Assembly (NCBI GenBank): GCA_022747635.1
Contig: JAKTNV010000005.1
Coordinates: 86,816,969 to 86,880,968 of the forward strand
Direction of reading: 5' to 3'
Source of the DNA: Hetaerina americana
Lineage: Eukaryota > Arthropoda > Insecta > Odonata > Calopterygidae
DNA: 64,000 nt
Positions 1-13,129 of this stretch are shown here, in pieces; the first letter of the stretch is position 1, and the number at the start of each line of letters is the position of its first letter. Position numbers and translations under genes: made by a program. The notes beneath the pieces are model-generated. The model was not told the DNA's origin. It searched no databases and was given only the letters and a program-made list of their open reading frames with translations.

Positions 1-690
1 TACTCCAGGGAAGTTTCTTTAAATGAAAAATGAGGTTGTAACAACTACAAATGCTGAAGCACACAAAACCTCTCATCATAAGTAGCATAACAGGCAAAAG
101 CGATTAAGTGTGAATGCAAAACCACTTGTGATTTGCTTGACAGAATCGCTGAACTTATGCTTGCAAAGTTTAGCAGTAGGAAGCAACTGGAAGAATGAAT
201 TGAGTGTACCTTCATAAAAAGAACACGAGAGTAAGACTAAAAATATATATGCAAGTATTCTTGTGGTCATTAAGGAAGTGTTCCAATAAACTCATTGAAC
301 AGCAATGGAAAATGACACTGTGGAAATCTGCAAAGTGCAATGTGATTCTATGCCTTGCATGGGATGCAAGAATAAACATTAAATGTTCCAACCAGAGAGA
401 CATAATTCAGAATGGAAACCATACAGTATGCTACCTCAGAACCCACAAGATCTACAGGAGAGACTGAATAGCTTCTTCGGTGAGCAACAGAGAGAATGTA
501 TACAAAAAGAAAACAAGTGTTCAATACAGAGAAAATGGATCATGGCTTGCATTGTGAATGAAAAGAGCTAAGAACAAGAGCAAGGGGATGATTCTGACAA
601 TCTTGTCAGTAGGGCTATAAATTAGTTGTATGTTGAGTATAAAAGATGAGTTTGCCTTTTACAGTAAAAATGGAAGCACATAGAGAATGA
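1..690. other. AT-rich DNA, nothing recognised
   Basis: Only short chance ORFs on both strands. No splice-flanked exon, terminal repeat or known protein motif was seen. It may be part of Rab5 intron 2, since the gene reads leftward. Confidence 0.4.
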
Positions 691-694
691 ACAC

Positions 695-1000
695 ATTGTA
701 TTGTATAGCAGTGAAACATGGGTACAAAAGGAAAATCATCACCGTAGAATAAGTAGGTGGTTTTCAAGGAGAGCTAGCTCAAACTATGGGAGGGACAGGT
801 ATATGAATACATGGCTCATGAAAGAATACAGTTTAGATGTACCTATTGTGGGCAGGAATGATATGCGTGCCTTGCTGATATAGTCATGTTAAGAGACGAA
901 GAAATGGTTCTCAAAAGGAAAGGGTACACGCAGAAAGTTATGGACTGTGATTGAAGGTTATCATGACCAGAAATATCAGAAGAATCAGCCACATAAGGAC
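695..1000 (+). pseudogene. Possible LINE reverse-transcriptase C-terminal remnant
   Basis: Around 700-720 the plus strand reads LYSSETWVQKE, which resembles the MYGAETW motif near the C-terminus of the LINE-A ORF at 53 kb. Downstream similarity is weak and broken by stops. This rests on one short motif and could be chance. Confidence 0.25.
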
Positions 1001-3554
1001 ATGAATGAAAACATGCATTACTGTGATAGAGGTGAAGAACAATGCAAATGCAGGGGAGTATGGAGGAACTTAGGGGGACAGTTCCCTTAAATAATTTGAA
1101 GCGAGGTTTTTCTGAGTGGTGCATATCCCGAAGAATATAATTAAGGGTATGCATTCAAGCCATTGTAGCAGTAATCATTACAAAAATTAAATTTGTTCAA
1201 TCAAAATAATTAAAAGGGGAAATGGAATCTGAAGGAGTCTTTTTAAAATAACCATTCATCAAAAAGAGGTTGGTTCAAGTCCTAACAGAAAGACATGATG
1301 TGAACAAACTAATGGACCCTGGATTAATGTGTTTCAATTGAAGAATACTAAATGACCAAAAGATGCAATATTCCACAGAATAGAATAATTAATTGGAATA
1401 CAGGTTTCATTGTGATATGCCATTCAAGAGACCTCATATATGTTTAATCGAAACATTGACCGGAAATTATTTTATCTATGAGAAGATTGCACTTTTCGGT
1501 CACTCAGTACATACTATGAATATACTAGGGACTAAATAAAAAAGGGAAAAATAAGAGCAACCTAACCTACTACTTTCTTTGCTTACTTCACTGGGGCTGG
1601 AGTCAACTACATACAACTGAAGGTTTTTCGAAAACTTTACAGTTATGGTGTTTTGATGATTTTTTAACTAAAAAGTGAAACAAATTAGAGAATGACCTAT
1701 CTATTAATTAACCAGCGACACACTCCTATCTCTCTAATTTACATAGTTTTCATACTGACAGATGAATAATGAGTAAGAATTCACAGACAAATAGAAAAAT
1801 GAATCAAAGGTGATGTGGTGAATCAAATAGGATGAAAAGTAAACACTTAGGTAGACATATTTGCGTAAAAATACCAGGCCAGGTACTTAAAAAGAGAATT
1901 TTTACCATGGACAAGTTCGACACTTTTCTTTCCAGGCACTCTCCCACAAGGATGTCTTTCTTACCTCCTAACCAATCCTATTCAACAAGTTATATTCTTC
2001 ACCTTAAAATATGAATTCCTCCAAAAACAATAACTAATATGAAAAGTGGGCTGGTTTTCCTAGCGATGCAAATGATGGCTGGACCCATTCAAGAATTTGA
2101 TCAATCTCTCTTCTTTAATATTTCCTCAGATTTTCCCTAATCACCCATACTACACTAGGTCTCCTTTGGATCGTTCTTTTTTCCTACACCCAAGGCAAAC
2201 AGGGAGACTTGTGAGCATCTTTGTGCCTGAAAAACTGTATCACCATCCCTGAAGGAGACCAAAAATATGCAAAATAAGGACTGACTTGGGAATGAAAATG
2301 AATTGGGAGCAATGTCCATTAAGAGTAACTTGAATCACTAGAGTTCTCAACAACCTGCAAACTAATATCATTTCACTTATTTCATATTTGGCATTATGGT
2401 TTGGGCCTGCTGCCCATGGACTAATGTCATCATATACCTATATTTTATGGAAAAATGAAATGCCTAAATCTAGTCTTTAATCTAAACCTAAACCTCTACT
2501 AAGTGAGACATCCATTACTCTAAATTATACTCATGTTTACAGATAAAATTCCACAACTTTGTGAATAATAGATTCATCTCGGGGAGAACCACCCATGAAC
2601 ACTTTATTCAAGTTTTAAATACCATTTTCATCTAATTACTCCAAATTCAGGTCTGAGAAACTGTAGGGACTCATTTGTGACACCTTTGAATGAATCCGAC
2701 TACATCCATGTAACCTCTTCAATGTCACATACAAAACTTTTAGGACAGGACATATCCTCTCAAAGAGTGTCTGGCTTAATTGAAGTACCAACATCATCTG
2801 AGGCTTTAAAATTTGTCATCAACAGGACAACAATTATTAAGTCCCATTAACTCTAACTTTGGTGTATTAGCTGAATCAATTACTGAAAATATTTTTAAGG
2901 CTGCAAACTATATGATTACTATCAATCATAAGTCACACCTTTACTCAAGTGACAAAAATTACCAAATTCAAAAAGAACAAGGACATTTAATTCTTCCCAT
3001 ACATCCATGCATAAATACTGGCATCAGTTCATCAAAATCACTTTAAAAATTACTTTTTCATTCATTTATCTCTCAAAATAATTAATTTTAACTTCATGCC
3101 ATTGAAGACCTAAAAAAATATACTCACACCAACGGAGTGTAAAGGCTCAAACATGATCAATTCCAAAGCAAATCAATTGAAATTCTAAAATTTTGAACCT
3201 CACAGAAAAAGATTCATTTACTGAAATCTGGATTGCTAACATGACAAATCCAACAAGCAGAATTCCTTGATGAGAAATGTTAAAAAATGTGTTATTTTCA
3301 TATAATATCTAACACCGAAGAACACTGCACATGGCAACAAAAAATTCTACGAAGATAAGCAATATAAATATCTGGAACATATTAATGCAAAATGTTGTTT
3401 TTTCTAATGATCTCCACATTCTGGGTCCAACACTGTGATAATACATTTATTGCACTCAACTTCAAAATATGCACATTATAATATTTATGTATGACAAAAA
3501 AATATTTTACAAGTGAAGTAAGCTTCCTTTAAATGTTGCTTCTAAGTGAGGAAT

Positions 3555-3625
3555 ATTAATGAAGCGGGATAAATTTAAAGAACCGTGGGAGATACCACGA
3601 CAGTTACTTTTAATGCAACCATCCT
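3555..3625 (+). repeat. Fragment of dispersed repeat shared with 24.7 and 30.9 kb
   Basis: The segment with 'gtgggagataccacgacag' then 'ttacttttaa' matches the 'gcgggagatgccgcaacag' region at 30.85 kb and, reverse complemented, 24.7 kb. Diverged and short; seen by direct comparison. Confidence 0.5.
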
Positions 3626-3879
3626 TTCCTCTAAATAAAAAGGTGCAGGAATTCCAGAGTTTAAAAATGTGGTATTTTTGTACCTCACACAATTCTTTGA
3701 ATTTGTCCAAGGAAAACACCTCTGTGCTTTAGCATTGACTTTGACCTCGTGGACTTCAATGCACGAGATTAAAATTACTACCGACATTGAATGTATAGTA
3801 CTTGTTATGAGATCTTGATCTTTTAAATTCCGTAGACACACACAGTGTAATAAGAAGATGACTCAGTATCTTATTGGGT

Positions 3880-3960
3880 TTAGCTTTCGGTTGGAAATCA
3901 AAGGGGATCCAGTTTGACTACTGGTCAAGGCGAATGATTGACCACTGTGAAAAATCTCTG
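3880..3960 (+). repeat. Diverged fragment of the B-box repeat family
   Basis: Contains 'ggtcaaggcgaatgatt', close to 'ggtcgaagcgaatgatt' at 48.58 kb and 'gtcaagacgaatgaatt' at 24.62 kb. The box itself is degraded here (ggatccagtttgacta). Confidence 0.4.
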
Positions 3961-6900
3961 CTATGATGCTCATCAAGCAAGGATAGGTTTTGGGTACTTT
4001 TGGGTATCTTTGTACACTGGAGGTACACCAACAATGTCATCACAACCCATACTAACTTGCTCCACAGTGGTGTTAACAATTTTACAGCTATTTTAGCAAC
4101 CTTTCCACACATTTTTATTGATGATTACCATTGAGCATTATTGAGTTCTATGAAGTAGGAGGTCACTTGCAATTTTAGATCAATGCCACCTTTGTTAAAT
4201 ATTGCATGGCAATACAAGTGAGCCAAATTTATTACCAGAACATTATTGCATTGGCGGTTGGAAAAGATTTTTTTTTGCTCCGATTAACCAGAGACGGAAA
4301 CCCTGACATCACATTCCTGAACAAACCGCTAAATGTTATTGTGCTTGGGCTGAGGGAATTGCATCTTTGAAAGCTATGAATGTAAGAGCAAATGAATCAA
4401 GCAAAAGATGTTGTCGAATTTATAAAGAAACAATAAGTAAAAATAGCAAGCTTTCCCAGGGAGAATAAGTGGACAATCTACAGTTGAGCTTGAAACTGAA
4501 TCATTCAAGTGTATCAGACCAATTAAATTTTGCAGTTATCATCACTATTAGGCCTTCTGCATGTTCTGTGACATTTCAAATGCATGTTAATGAAACTTGT
4601 GCAAATATTAATTCTCATAATTATTCTCAAAAGAAAATTTTTTTACACGCAATATTTACCCAGGATTATTTTATGTCTTTCCTTGGGTCTCTCTCACAAG
4701 AACCTCACATAGGAACTCAAATAGAAATGCTTTGTTATAAAAAGCATTCACAGATGTCATCCCTTAGTTGCAGACATTTCACTGAAATTGCACACACTGA
4801 TGACACCTTTATTTCATTTTATTACCTCTTAACTAAACTCTCTAACTGGCGATAATAACTAAAAATAGAATTCCCTACTGCCCAAAACATATCCCACACA
4901 TTTTCCCATTGGCTACATATGCATCCATCAACACTGGAATTCATTTTCAACCGCAATATCCTCAAATTAAATTGATACTTGGGAGATTCTGTCTATAGCT
5001 TTAGACCTAAAAGTTAATGCTTCCATTTCCGTTAACCAGTTACTACTTCGTATACAACAATATGAAAATCTGTAAAACAGAAGAATATAAAAGGTTGTAC
5101 TAGGAAGTTATACGGTTTCCATATTTAAGCCAGTAAAATTGAAGAACATTTTATCTTTCTGAGGGGAGTCAGGTTGCATCTTATTAAGTGAGGCCAAAAA
5201 ATAAAGGTGTCTTCACTCACTGTCTATTTAAAAACCTAAATTAAATGGTAGGCTACCAATTAATTATCATATTTCAGCAAATTATGCCATACTTTGAACT
5301 GTAGAACTAAGATGACTTCTGTATCATAACCATCTCTGACAAAATGCTCATAATTGTCATTCAGCATAGCATTTGATTCCAGGAAAATGAGGGAAATGGA
5401 TATTAGTTGAATTGTGAGTTTAAATAATATCAGCTAACATTTTTCTATTGATAGCTATCGGCAGAATCTCACATTACCACACTCATAGGAGATAAATGTA
5501 GTTGTAAATAAGTGTACTGTCATACATTTTAAATCAAATGAAGTTAAGGGGTGATATAACTGACACCAGTTAAGTTAAATCAGAATTTATGTTTTATCCT
5601 CAATTTGATTCAACAAGTATTCTTACTTCTTTAAAAATTCAAGCAAAAGCTGACAAACCTTTACATTTCTCTAAATGATATGATTATTGAGGAAGTTTTT
5701 CATTCTCTCTCTCTCTCCTCCCTTTTGCCTTGCATTGGTACCAACCTAAAATTATTCATAACAGGATCCCCTTTTCTGTGTTGCATTAGCTTCTAAACTG
5801 TCAAGTCTTATTTAGTTCTTTATAAATAGTAGAATACATTAAGTGAAACATGAACAAAAAATAATCATTTTAACAAAAAATATTGATGCAATGTAATGCT
5901 CTACTCCTCAAGTCTGCTCTTGTCCAACTATTAGTGAAATCCGACAGTCATTAAATGGAAAAAATTGATCAAATCTAATTTCTAGCAATTAATGCATCAA
6001 CCCAATTCATAATCAATTCAGGAAAAAAAAATTTAAATCACCCCTATTGCTCATTTAACAATCCCAAGCATATTTAATTGAAAATATTAGAATTGCTGAA
6101 ACTTAATGAATGTGAAGTGAACCCTCTTGAATGTCAACCCCACTCTCGCAATATTTGTTTACAGCCCTCAACAGATTTAAGACATCCACTTGGCCCGAAA
6201 TCATAAGAACATTAGTTTCCTTCATAACTAAAAAAAACTGTCCAAGAACCTAAAAGGAACTAATAGCCCTTTGTAACAGTTTCATTAGCAAGCCATTTCC
6301 AAGTTTAAACTATTGGCAACAACCCCATTCAGAAACTAACTCATTACATCTAACTGAATTCTTCTAAATCCAATACCAAGGGATTTACAATTGTTATTCC
6401 TGAGAATATTATTGAACTTTCATCCCATCAATCAATTACCATAAATTAACTCATTCTAACTGCAACCTAATTCATGAGTTTAATCATTACGACAGATATG
6501 ATATAAACATTCTGTGAACCACAATCTAATGAGACCTTGTCCAAGACAATTTGCATGGTATACAATAAACCACTAGTTTTCAAAACTGACCGCTGGCAAA
6601 AGTCTATTATTAAGAGGAACTGATGAGGCATTTAGCAACAGAATTTTATTTATTTTTTCCAAAACTAAGTACCTACAATTTTCAAAATTCGGCAAGCCAT
6701 ACGGATAAACTCAATTAACTGGTTCTAACAAAACTGATCTTTATATTAAAAAAGCGAGGTTGATGAGAATTTGGCATTACTCTACCTTAGTCAGTGTTAA
6801 ACTAGCTTGCACTTGAAGCAGAGTGTTACACTATGCTTCAAGCTCAAATATCTCACATGAACTGAAGCGGAAGTAAAATGAAGTCCAGCCTGTACTTGCT

Positions 6901-7329
6901 ATCACACCAACATATATTGCACATAATGTCACAGCTTCCATCACTTGCCGATTGTTTTAAATTAAACAACCACGGGCTAAAATGGGTGAGCCAATACAAA
7001 CCAGGCAAATAATTTCATTTCCGCCAATAACATTCCATGAAACATTTTTGCCTGAATCAATATCTGGGTGAATCAATCTTCCCTTGGGATAAATGGTTGG
7101 TCTTGAAGGCATTGGAGACTGCTTATCCCCTTCACACTCAGTATGACCTGGATGAGAAACTAGTTTCTGCCAATGGAAGATCACTCATATTTCAAGAACA
7201 GCTCAACAAATCTGCACCATGACTGCACTCTGTGGCACATTGCCAATCTTCAGGTCATTTTGCCAGAGAAAATAATGCCTTTTAATGTTTTATGAGCTGA
7301 TATAATTTTTTTTTAAATCTAATGAATCT

Positions 7330-8010
7330 AACTGAGGAGGATGGGCATAGCAGAGTGTACCTCAAACAAGTGAAAGATAATGTGAGGAGGTGCTTACTGA
7401 GAAAGATTAAGTGAAGAAGGAATGAAATTAGACCAAGCAGTGCAAGTAGAGGATGGCAAATTCAAAGGGTTTCCTGCAGTGACCTCTGCTGACAAGGACA
7501 AACGTGAGCATTTTTGGAGCACCAGCAGCTGGCTGATGGTCAAATATTGACAGAGAAATCAAGACGGACGTAGTAAGTAGAATAATGAAATGCATAGTAG
7601 GCCTTCCATCAGAGTATAGAATATATAACAGCTAGTTGTACTAGCATAGACAGGCAGTGATTCATTAAAACATACTTTTCAATGGATGCGAAACATGGAG
7701 AACAGAAACAGTGGAGAGGAGAAGACTGAAGTGAACAGAAATGAGATGGTAAGAGAGAATGCTGAACAACAAATAACAAATGAAGAAATGCTTCAACGAG
7801 AGTGCGAAGAGAAGAATGGAATGTGGCACTTGAAAGACTAGGAAAATTGAGTGGACATATCCTTAGGGAAGAGCGCTTACCAATGATTATAGCTGAAGGT
7901 AACAATGAAGCCAACAGTGCAGAAGCAACAAGCAATGGAAAACACAAGCATGAGGACCTCTGGGGGAATGAAGAGAAGGGCCAGGTGAAAGGATGCATCA
8001 AACCAATCCT
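7330..8010 (+). pseudogene. Degraded RTE-like LINE reverse transcriptase, C-terminal part
   Basis: The plus strand gives pieces such as CETWRTETVERRRLK followed by an EMRW-like block. This has the order of the C-terminal region of RTE-type ORFs (ETWxL...RRRLEAFEMWCWRRM), as in the copy at 53 kb. Several stops and frameshifts are present, so it is an old non-coding remnant. It lies antisense within the probable Rab5 intron 2. The family is clear from motif order; the subfamily is not. Confidence 0.5.
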
Positions 8011-8030
8011 TGGCTTGAACCCCAATTAGG

Positions 8031-8858
8031 ATAATTGAGCAACTAACTTTTTTAAGTCACCACATTGTACATCGAGTTTAAAGTCAATGCAAAGGCACAC
8101 TAGTCAAAGAAGATGTACAAAATTACATTTAGATCGACACCTATCCACGCATTACTACTATTAAGTACTAATAATATTCATTCCGAAGCTGAATACATAT
8201 CATTATGCAGGTTTACTCTGGGCTTACTAATTATGAGCAACTAAATTTAAAAGCATTGAGATCAAACTTTTTCAAGGAGTACACAAAAAGATATAACACA
8301 AGGACAAATTTAATTTCTTTTTAATTGAGAATGTCATTCATTTTGTGTGTGTGCATGTGTGTTGCAACAATCAACAAACCTATTAGTATAAATCTTCCCT
8401 CTTCGAAATGCATATTGGTAACTGCTACAATTGTTATTGTTATAAATACCATGAATAAAACAAAAGATTCCTATCCATCAAAACATAACAAACCATTGCT
8501 TATTGTCTCATCAAAAACTCATTCTTATCGATCATATGACAGTTAAAAAAAACCATAAAACAAATCTGCCATCACAATGATGTAGTTTCATGCCTTATGT
8601 ATGCTAAGCTACAACTCTCAAAGTGTATTAACCCTAAATTATTACCAATGACCACTACAAATTCCGTAACAAGAGCAGCCACGTTTCATTCAATATTTAG
8701 AAAATAATTGAAACAAACTGCTTTTCTTAAGCTTTGCCAAATACTTCACTTCACAGAAGAGGTCAGTGTAACACAAGCAAAGGGATGTGTAGAAAAAAAA
8801 GTAACACCTAAGGAATGATAATTAACGTCAAGAACAACATTTCTTTTGGAAAACATAC
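8031..8858 (-). other. Rab5 intron 2 (5' part)
   Basis: Follows the donor at the end of Rab5 exon 2 (CAG|GTATGT on the minus strand). AT-rich, with a short GT-rich run near 8342-8362. No exon found. Confidence 0.6.
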
Positions 8859-9010
8859 CTGATTTGTTATGTCATACACTACAATAGCAGCCTGAGCACC
8901 ACGATAATACATTGGTGCCAAACTGTGGTAACGCTCCTGTCCAGCTGTATCCCATATCTCAAATTTGACAGTTGTTTCGTCCAAGCACACAGTCTGTGTT
9001 AGGAATGCGG
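8859..9010 (-). CDS. Rab5: Rab5 small GTPase, coding exon 2 (switch II region)
   Basis: Rab5 is the early-endosome GTPase that drives endocytic vesicle docking and homotypic endosome fusion when GTP-bound. This 152-bp exon encodes residues 55-105. It starts in phase 1: the G ending exon 1 completes the first codon. It reads AAFLTQ, then the guanine-binding WDTAGQE motif (residues 74-80, with catalytic Gln at 79 as in human Rab5A), then [15 protein letters not shown] and YDITNQ. The acceptor is TTTTCAG|CC and the donor CAG|GTATGT, leaving a phase-0 intron. The effector-binding sequence matches Rab5 rather than Rab21, Rab22 or other Rabs. The NKxD and SAK exons and the C-terminal prenylation Cys are not found in the window, so the gene is partial. 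Confidence 0.96.
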
Positions 9011-9816
9011 CTGAAAATCGACCACGGCGACAAAAACAAATAATAAAGAGTCAATTAGTGTTAATAGAATAAATATAACACATTACTTACAGCAATATTA
9101 TAAATTTTACCAATGAAAATAGTCTTTTAAACATCTAACACAAAATAGGTCACCGTAAAATTCGGACATGCAAAATTAACATCAAATGCTCATTGAAATA
9201 ATTAAATCCTTTGGTTAATTCATATTGGTGAAGCCATGGTTGTATGCAGCATTAATATAATTGCGAAATTACATTTGCAATGAAAAGATATCAGTAACGT
9301 AAACATTATTCAGTATTATATAGTAGTTTTTCTTTTTGATTTTCCGTTGAACAATTATCACAAAAAACAATCATGAAATCTTTATGAAGTATATAGAAGT
9401 TGAGAAGTCAACTCTTATTCAAACAATTTAAGCCTGTCCATTACAGCAAACATATCATCAAATTCGTTTAAGAGATATTTGAAGTTTTATTAAAGATACA
9501 CAGTCTCAGAAGTTGAGGTTTCCCTTGGCAGTATTGTGTTCCGTTAAGTAAACATATTCCCCTTCACATGGTATACATTAAACAAACACCCACAATGGTG
9601 CTCAAAAACGAATTTCACTCTTGACGATGGGAAAATGTGTAATCGCCTAGGAATAAGTAAATACTTCAAATAAGGGCTTGGTTAAATGTAATATTCTACA
9701 AAATGAGAATTCTGCACTGACTGTTACTTGTGAAGGTCAAAATATTTCATAGCAAAATCGTGACCCCCATTGTTTCACTGTTATTAAAACAAACTACAAA
9801 TAAAATCAGTGCTTAC
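9011..9816 (-). other. Rab5 intron 1 (between coding exons)
   Basis: 806 bp, AT-rich, bounded by GGAG|GTAAGC and TTTTCAG|CC on the minus strand. No other gene seen. Confidence 0.9.
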
Positions 9817-9979
9817 CTCCAATTGTACTCTCTTGATATTCGTGAAACTGTCCTTTGACAAACCTTAACACTAAACTAGATTTGCCGACGGCCGATTCTC
9901 CTAAAAGAACAAGCTTAAACTGGCATATTTTCCCTTGCGTGGATCCATTTGGTCTCTGGACTCCTGGACGATTGGCCAT
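9817..9979 (-). CDS. Rab5: Rab5 small GTPase, coding exon 1 (N-terminus and P-loop)
   Basis: Encodes residues 1-54 plus one base. The start is ATGGCCAAT at 9979: the protein begins [12 protein letters not shown], a typical Rab5 N-terminal tail, and runs into [13 protein letters not shown]. The P-loop GESAVGKS is at residues 27-34 and binds GTP phosphates and Mg. [15 protein letters not shown] leads into switch I. The donor is GGAG|GTAAGC. Just upstream of the ATG, on the minus strand, TTTACTTTAAAG|ATAGAGG looks like a splice acceptor, so the 5' UTR is probably split. Gene identity is certain from the protein; the upstream exon is inferred. Confidence 0.96.
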
Positions 9980-9986
9980 CCTCTAT

Positions 9987-11842
9987 CTTTAAAGTAAAAC
10001 GAACACATTACTAGTATTTCTTGCAACGTAGACATCCTCACATGCAAAACTGCTTTTGACTAACCTAATAAATTAAGACCAATGGGGAGCGATCTTAGAA
10101 ATAACTATTAACGTTTCCGCTTGATTTAACCGCATACAGGATAGCAGCGAAAACAAACCTGGATGAAGACTAGTTATTAATATACAATTATATCTTAGAA
10201 CATAAGCCATTGAGATAATGAAATAGAAAAATGTGAAACGTCATTAATTGCTCGCATTTATATCAACAAAACTGAAGTACAAGCACGTGACAACTTCGTC
10301 GTAATGGAGTTTTCTTGACAAAATTTAAGGATTTGAATTTAAAAATTGGGAAACTACAAAGCTAGAATCATTATTTGGCTAAAGCAACGGTGTAATTCAT
10401 TATCCGTGACTTGACATATTGCCTTTCCTCGTTTCGACTGATGTATGACAGATCCCAAGTGAATAACACAAAAAAACACAAATCATTAACACGTCCTTCA
10501 ATTTTTACTGTACTTTTACACATACATAAGGTTATATAATTACCGAAAATATTCCTATAACGATCACGAACCCCAGTTAAGCCCCGTATCTGACTTCGCC
10601 CATCAACTTCACACGCACCACCCTTTAGCAGGCCACATAACTTAAATCATCAGAATATATTCTTGCGCTCAATAGAATATAGGCCATTAAATAATGTCAA
10701 TACAACCACAAAATGCAAAAATAAACTTGAAAAACAGTTTCTGAAATTATTAGTATATACCTTTTATGTCTTAAATCCACCGAAACTTCAACTTGCAATG
10801 AGGACTATTTCATGCTATCGAACGGTAATTCTTAGTCTGTAATACATGAGTTCTAGTGTCCATGTTTTCATTGGTGAAACCCCCGTGAATTACGTCACAC
10901 TGTTCAGAAGGATATTCCGAATTAATTAAATAAGGAATAATCAGTCGCTATTTTGTATTTATTCATGCGTAGAAAAAATAACATAATATGTGACAATTCT
11001 GAATAATGTATTCAGGGCATAATTTTCATTCTTCATTTCTGGGCTAAACACCAGATACCAACAGAATAAAAAAGAAAATGAAAACCGTGCCCAGTTTTCA
11101 TTCTGTGAAAAAGCACACTCACCTTTTATATAGGAATTTTAAGGAATTCTGGAATGAATCTACGATTTGATTTTTATTTTGAAATTATTTGATTACCAAG
11201 TTAAACTATAATACGTAAAATAATCCATGCAATATTCTTCAAAGGTGTATCTCAAATAAATCTCATTTATTAACGGGTTTATAATATTATAGCTATGTGC
11301 TACCAACAATATTTTCAGTTCGCTCTTCTCGCCTTATTTTTTTCACGGCAAATTAAACGCTATTTCATCCAACAAATGGAGAAAATATCCCAAAAAATCT
11401 AATGTTATGGAAATTTACAAAAATAGAAAAGGCACACGCCGTGTAAAATGGTAAAATATGGGGTACTAGCTCATCCGAAAAAGCCTATTTTTCTGTAAAT
11501 GAGTCTTTTCTCCAAAAAAGACTGGAATTTTAAAACCATGTAATATTAGAATAAACACAATTTTTTTAAATGCGTAGTTACCAATTTAAATTTCCGCGCT
11601 CAGATGATTCACACTACTGAGCGATACCCGGAATCCCCGGAATGGTCGGCGGCGAGATGAAAAATGAGGCTATTAATGTCCAGACTGGATGCAAACAATA
11701 GAGACAATCTCTTGCGCCGGAGAAGAAGGTATTGCCTCTTATTGCTAGAAAATTAATCACGGCGATCTAATGAAGAAGCCTAACTAACAGTATCTTCTTC
11801 AGTTACATATAATGCAGATACAAGCGTTAGTTAAATACTTAC
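9987..11842 (-). other. Predicted Rab5 5' UTR intron
   Basis: Inferred from an acceptor-like AAAG just before the ATG exon and a strong donor (CAT|GTAAGTATTT, minus strand, exon ending at 11843). The stretch is AT-rich with no ORF of note. Two other donor-like sites after TATAAAAG-type strings (near 10765 and 11119) could mark alternative first exons. Confidence 0.4.
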
Positions 11843-12130
11843 ATGCAGCGGCTCCTCTCAGTTACATTTCTCGAAAGGCTGACTCATGATCATCTTGAGT
11901 GAGGGGCGGGCGCTCTTGCGAGTACAATAGCTGCTTTGCAATTAGTTTGACAGCCGCATGCTCAAAAAACGCTTATCTCTTTGCCCAGTTACGCTCTCCC
12001 ACGCCAGATCTCATGCCGTAGGATGAGATCTGGCGGATCTCATGCCTCAGCCATGAATTTCAGACAAAATCTGCCGGGAGAGACGAACAGAGCACGTAAG
12101 ATCGACGCCGAGACTCAGTCGTGCATTAAG
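11843..12130 (-). promoter_or_regulatory. Probable Rab5 first exon and promoter region
   Basis: GC- and CpG-richer than its surroundings, with a GGGGCGGGCG GC-box-like string near 11905 and a strong minus-strand donor at 11842. Position and composition suit the 5' end of Rab5. No transcript evidence can be read from DNA alone, so the TSS is undefined. Confidence 0.4.
12002..12035. repeat. Perfect 13-bp inverted repeat in the putative promoter
   Basis: cgccagatctcat and atgagatctggcg around an 8-nt spacer. The string gatctcatgcc then occurs again just downstream. Confidence 0.85.
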
Positions 12131-13085
12131 AAAGCATGGTAGGAATTTAACGGTCACTTTCTTTTAATCCCCAATTGTTCTTGTTGTTTCACCTCCCTTA
12201 AGGTCTAAATGGACATGACCTTTCTTCAAACGATAAAAGGCATGCATTCTTTAAATGATTTGAAGCTTTGAAATACGAAAACAGTTTTATTGCGCAGGTC
12301 TCAGAATTATAATAAAGGGATAGTAGTAGCTAGAGCCCAATGCTTGGCCAGAGGAATCCTCAGGCAGTCTGATTAATTTTCTGAGAATCACCCAAGAATT
12401 ACTTGATGGCAAGGGATTCGGGGATAAAATGAAACGCGAGTGGGCCAGTTAGTTTGGACAGGAAGCGTGCGGCTAATAACCCGGGGAGATTCGGCGTCAA
12501 ATTCGGCTGATGCCCCCAGTCGCCAAACAACTTACCCCAGACAGTAATTTGGAAGCATGGGCACACAGGGAAAGGGAAGCAAACCTGGTTTTGGTACCTG
12601 CAAGTCGCCTGCTCCCTATGCCAGGCGGTCATCATTCTTGGTGTTAAAGAGTCTGATTGGTAAAATTTAGATAAAAGCAAGCTGCAATAAAGTTCTGCGA
12701 AATACTCAACCATGAAACAGAGTGTGGCGAACCTGCAATATATGTATATACTATCAACCCAAAACAATCGTCGTATTCCAACAAAAGAGGTGTTTCCAGT
12801 TTATTGTTAAAAGAGTGCGTCGAATGAGATGAACGTTTCTGAGACTTCCTTATTTGTTGATATGACAGGTTTTATATTTCATTATGATTTGGTTTGCACT
12901 TTGGTTAGTCAGCAGGAAAAGTTTTATTCAATTAATTCAACTTGATTCCCAAAATCAGCCTAGGACGGGAGGTATAGCACCACTCCTCCCAAGCGTAGAG
13001 TTTTTCGGAATGAAATATAGTAGAACTCTCCTCCTGCAGATAGAGCGAAGAAGGCAACTGATAATTGGTACCAATGCTGAGTGAA
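12131..13085. other. Intergenic DNA with a degraded SINE trace
   Basis: Mostly unassigned. Around 12470-12610 a 'cccccagtcgcc...cacacagggaaagggaag' segment resembles the body of the tRNA-derived SINE, but too diverged to bound. Confidence 0.35.
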
Positions 13086-13129
13086 GACGCAAGGGAAAGA
13101 AAGATCAGTAAGGATATGGAGCGTAGAGC

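Larger units (their letters stand above)
1001..7325. other. Long AT-rich stretch, probable Rab5 intron 2
   Basis: Over 6 kb with no convincing gene. I looked on the minus strand for the remaining Rab5 exons (NKxD and SAK motifs) and did not find them. Two small repeat fragments are listed separately (3555-3625, 3880-3960). The 128-codon ORF at 4469 has AT-rich, non-coding-like composition. Confidence 0.4.

Noticed and set aside
4469..4855. 128-codon ORF as a gene
   Set aside because: AT-rich composition, no motif, lies in the likely Rab5 intron.
6620..6650. CTGATGAGGC string as a hammerhead
   Set aside because: No stem II and no GAAA downstream.
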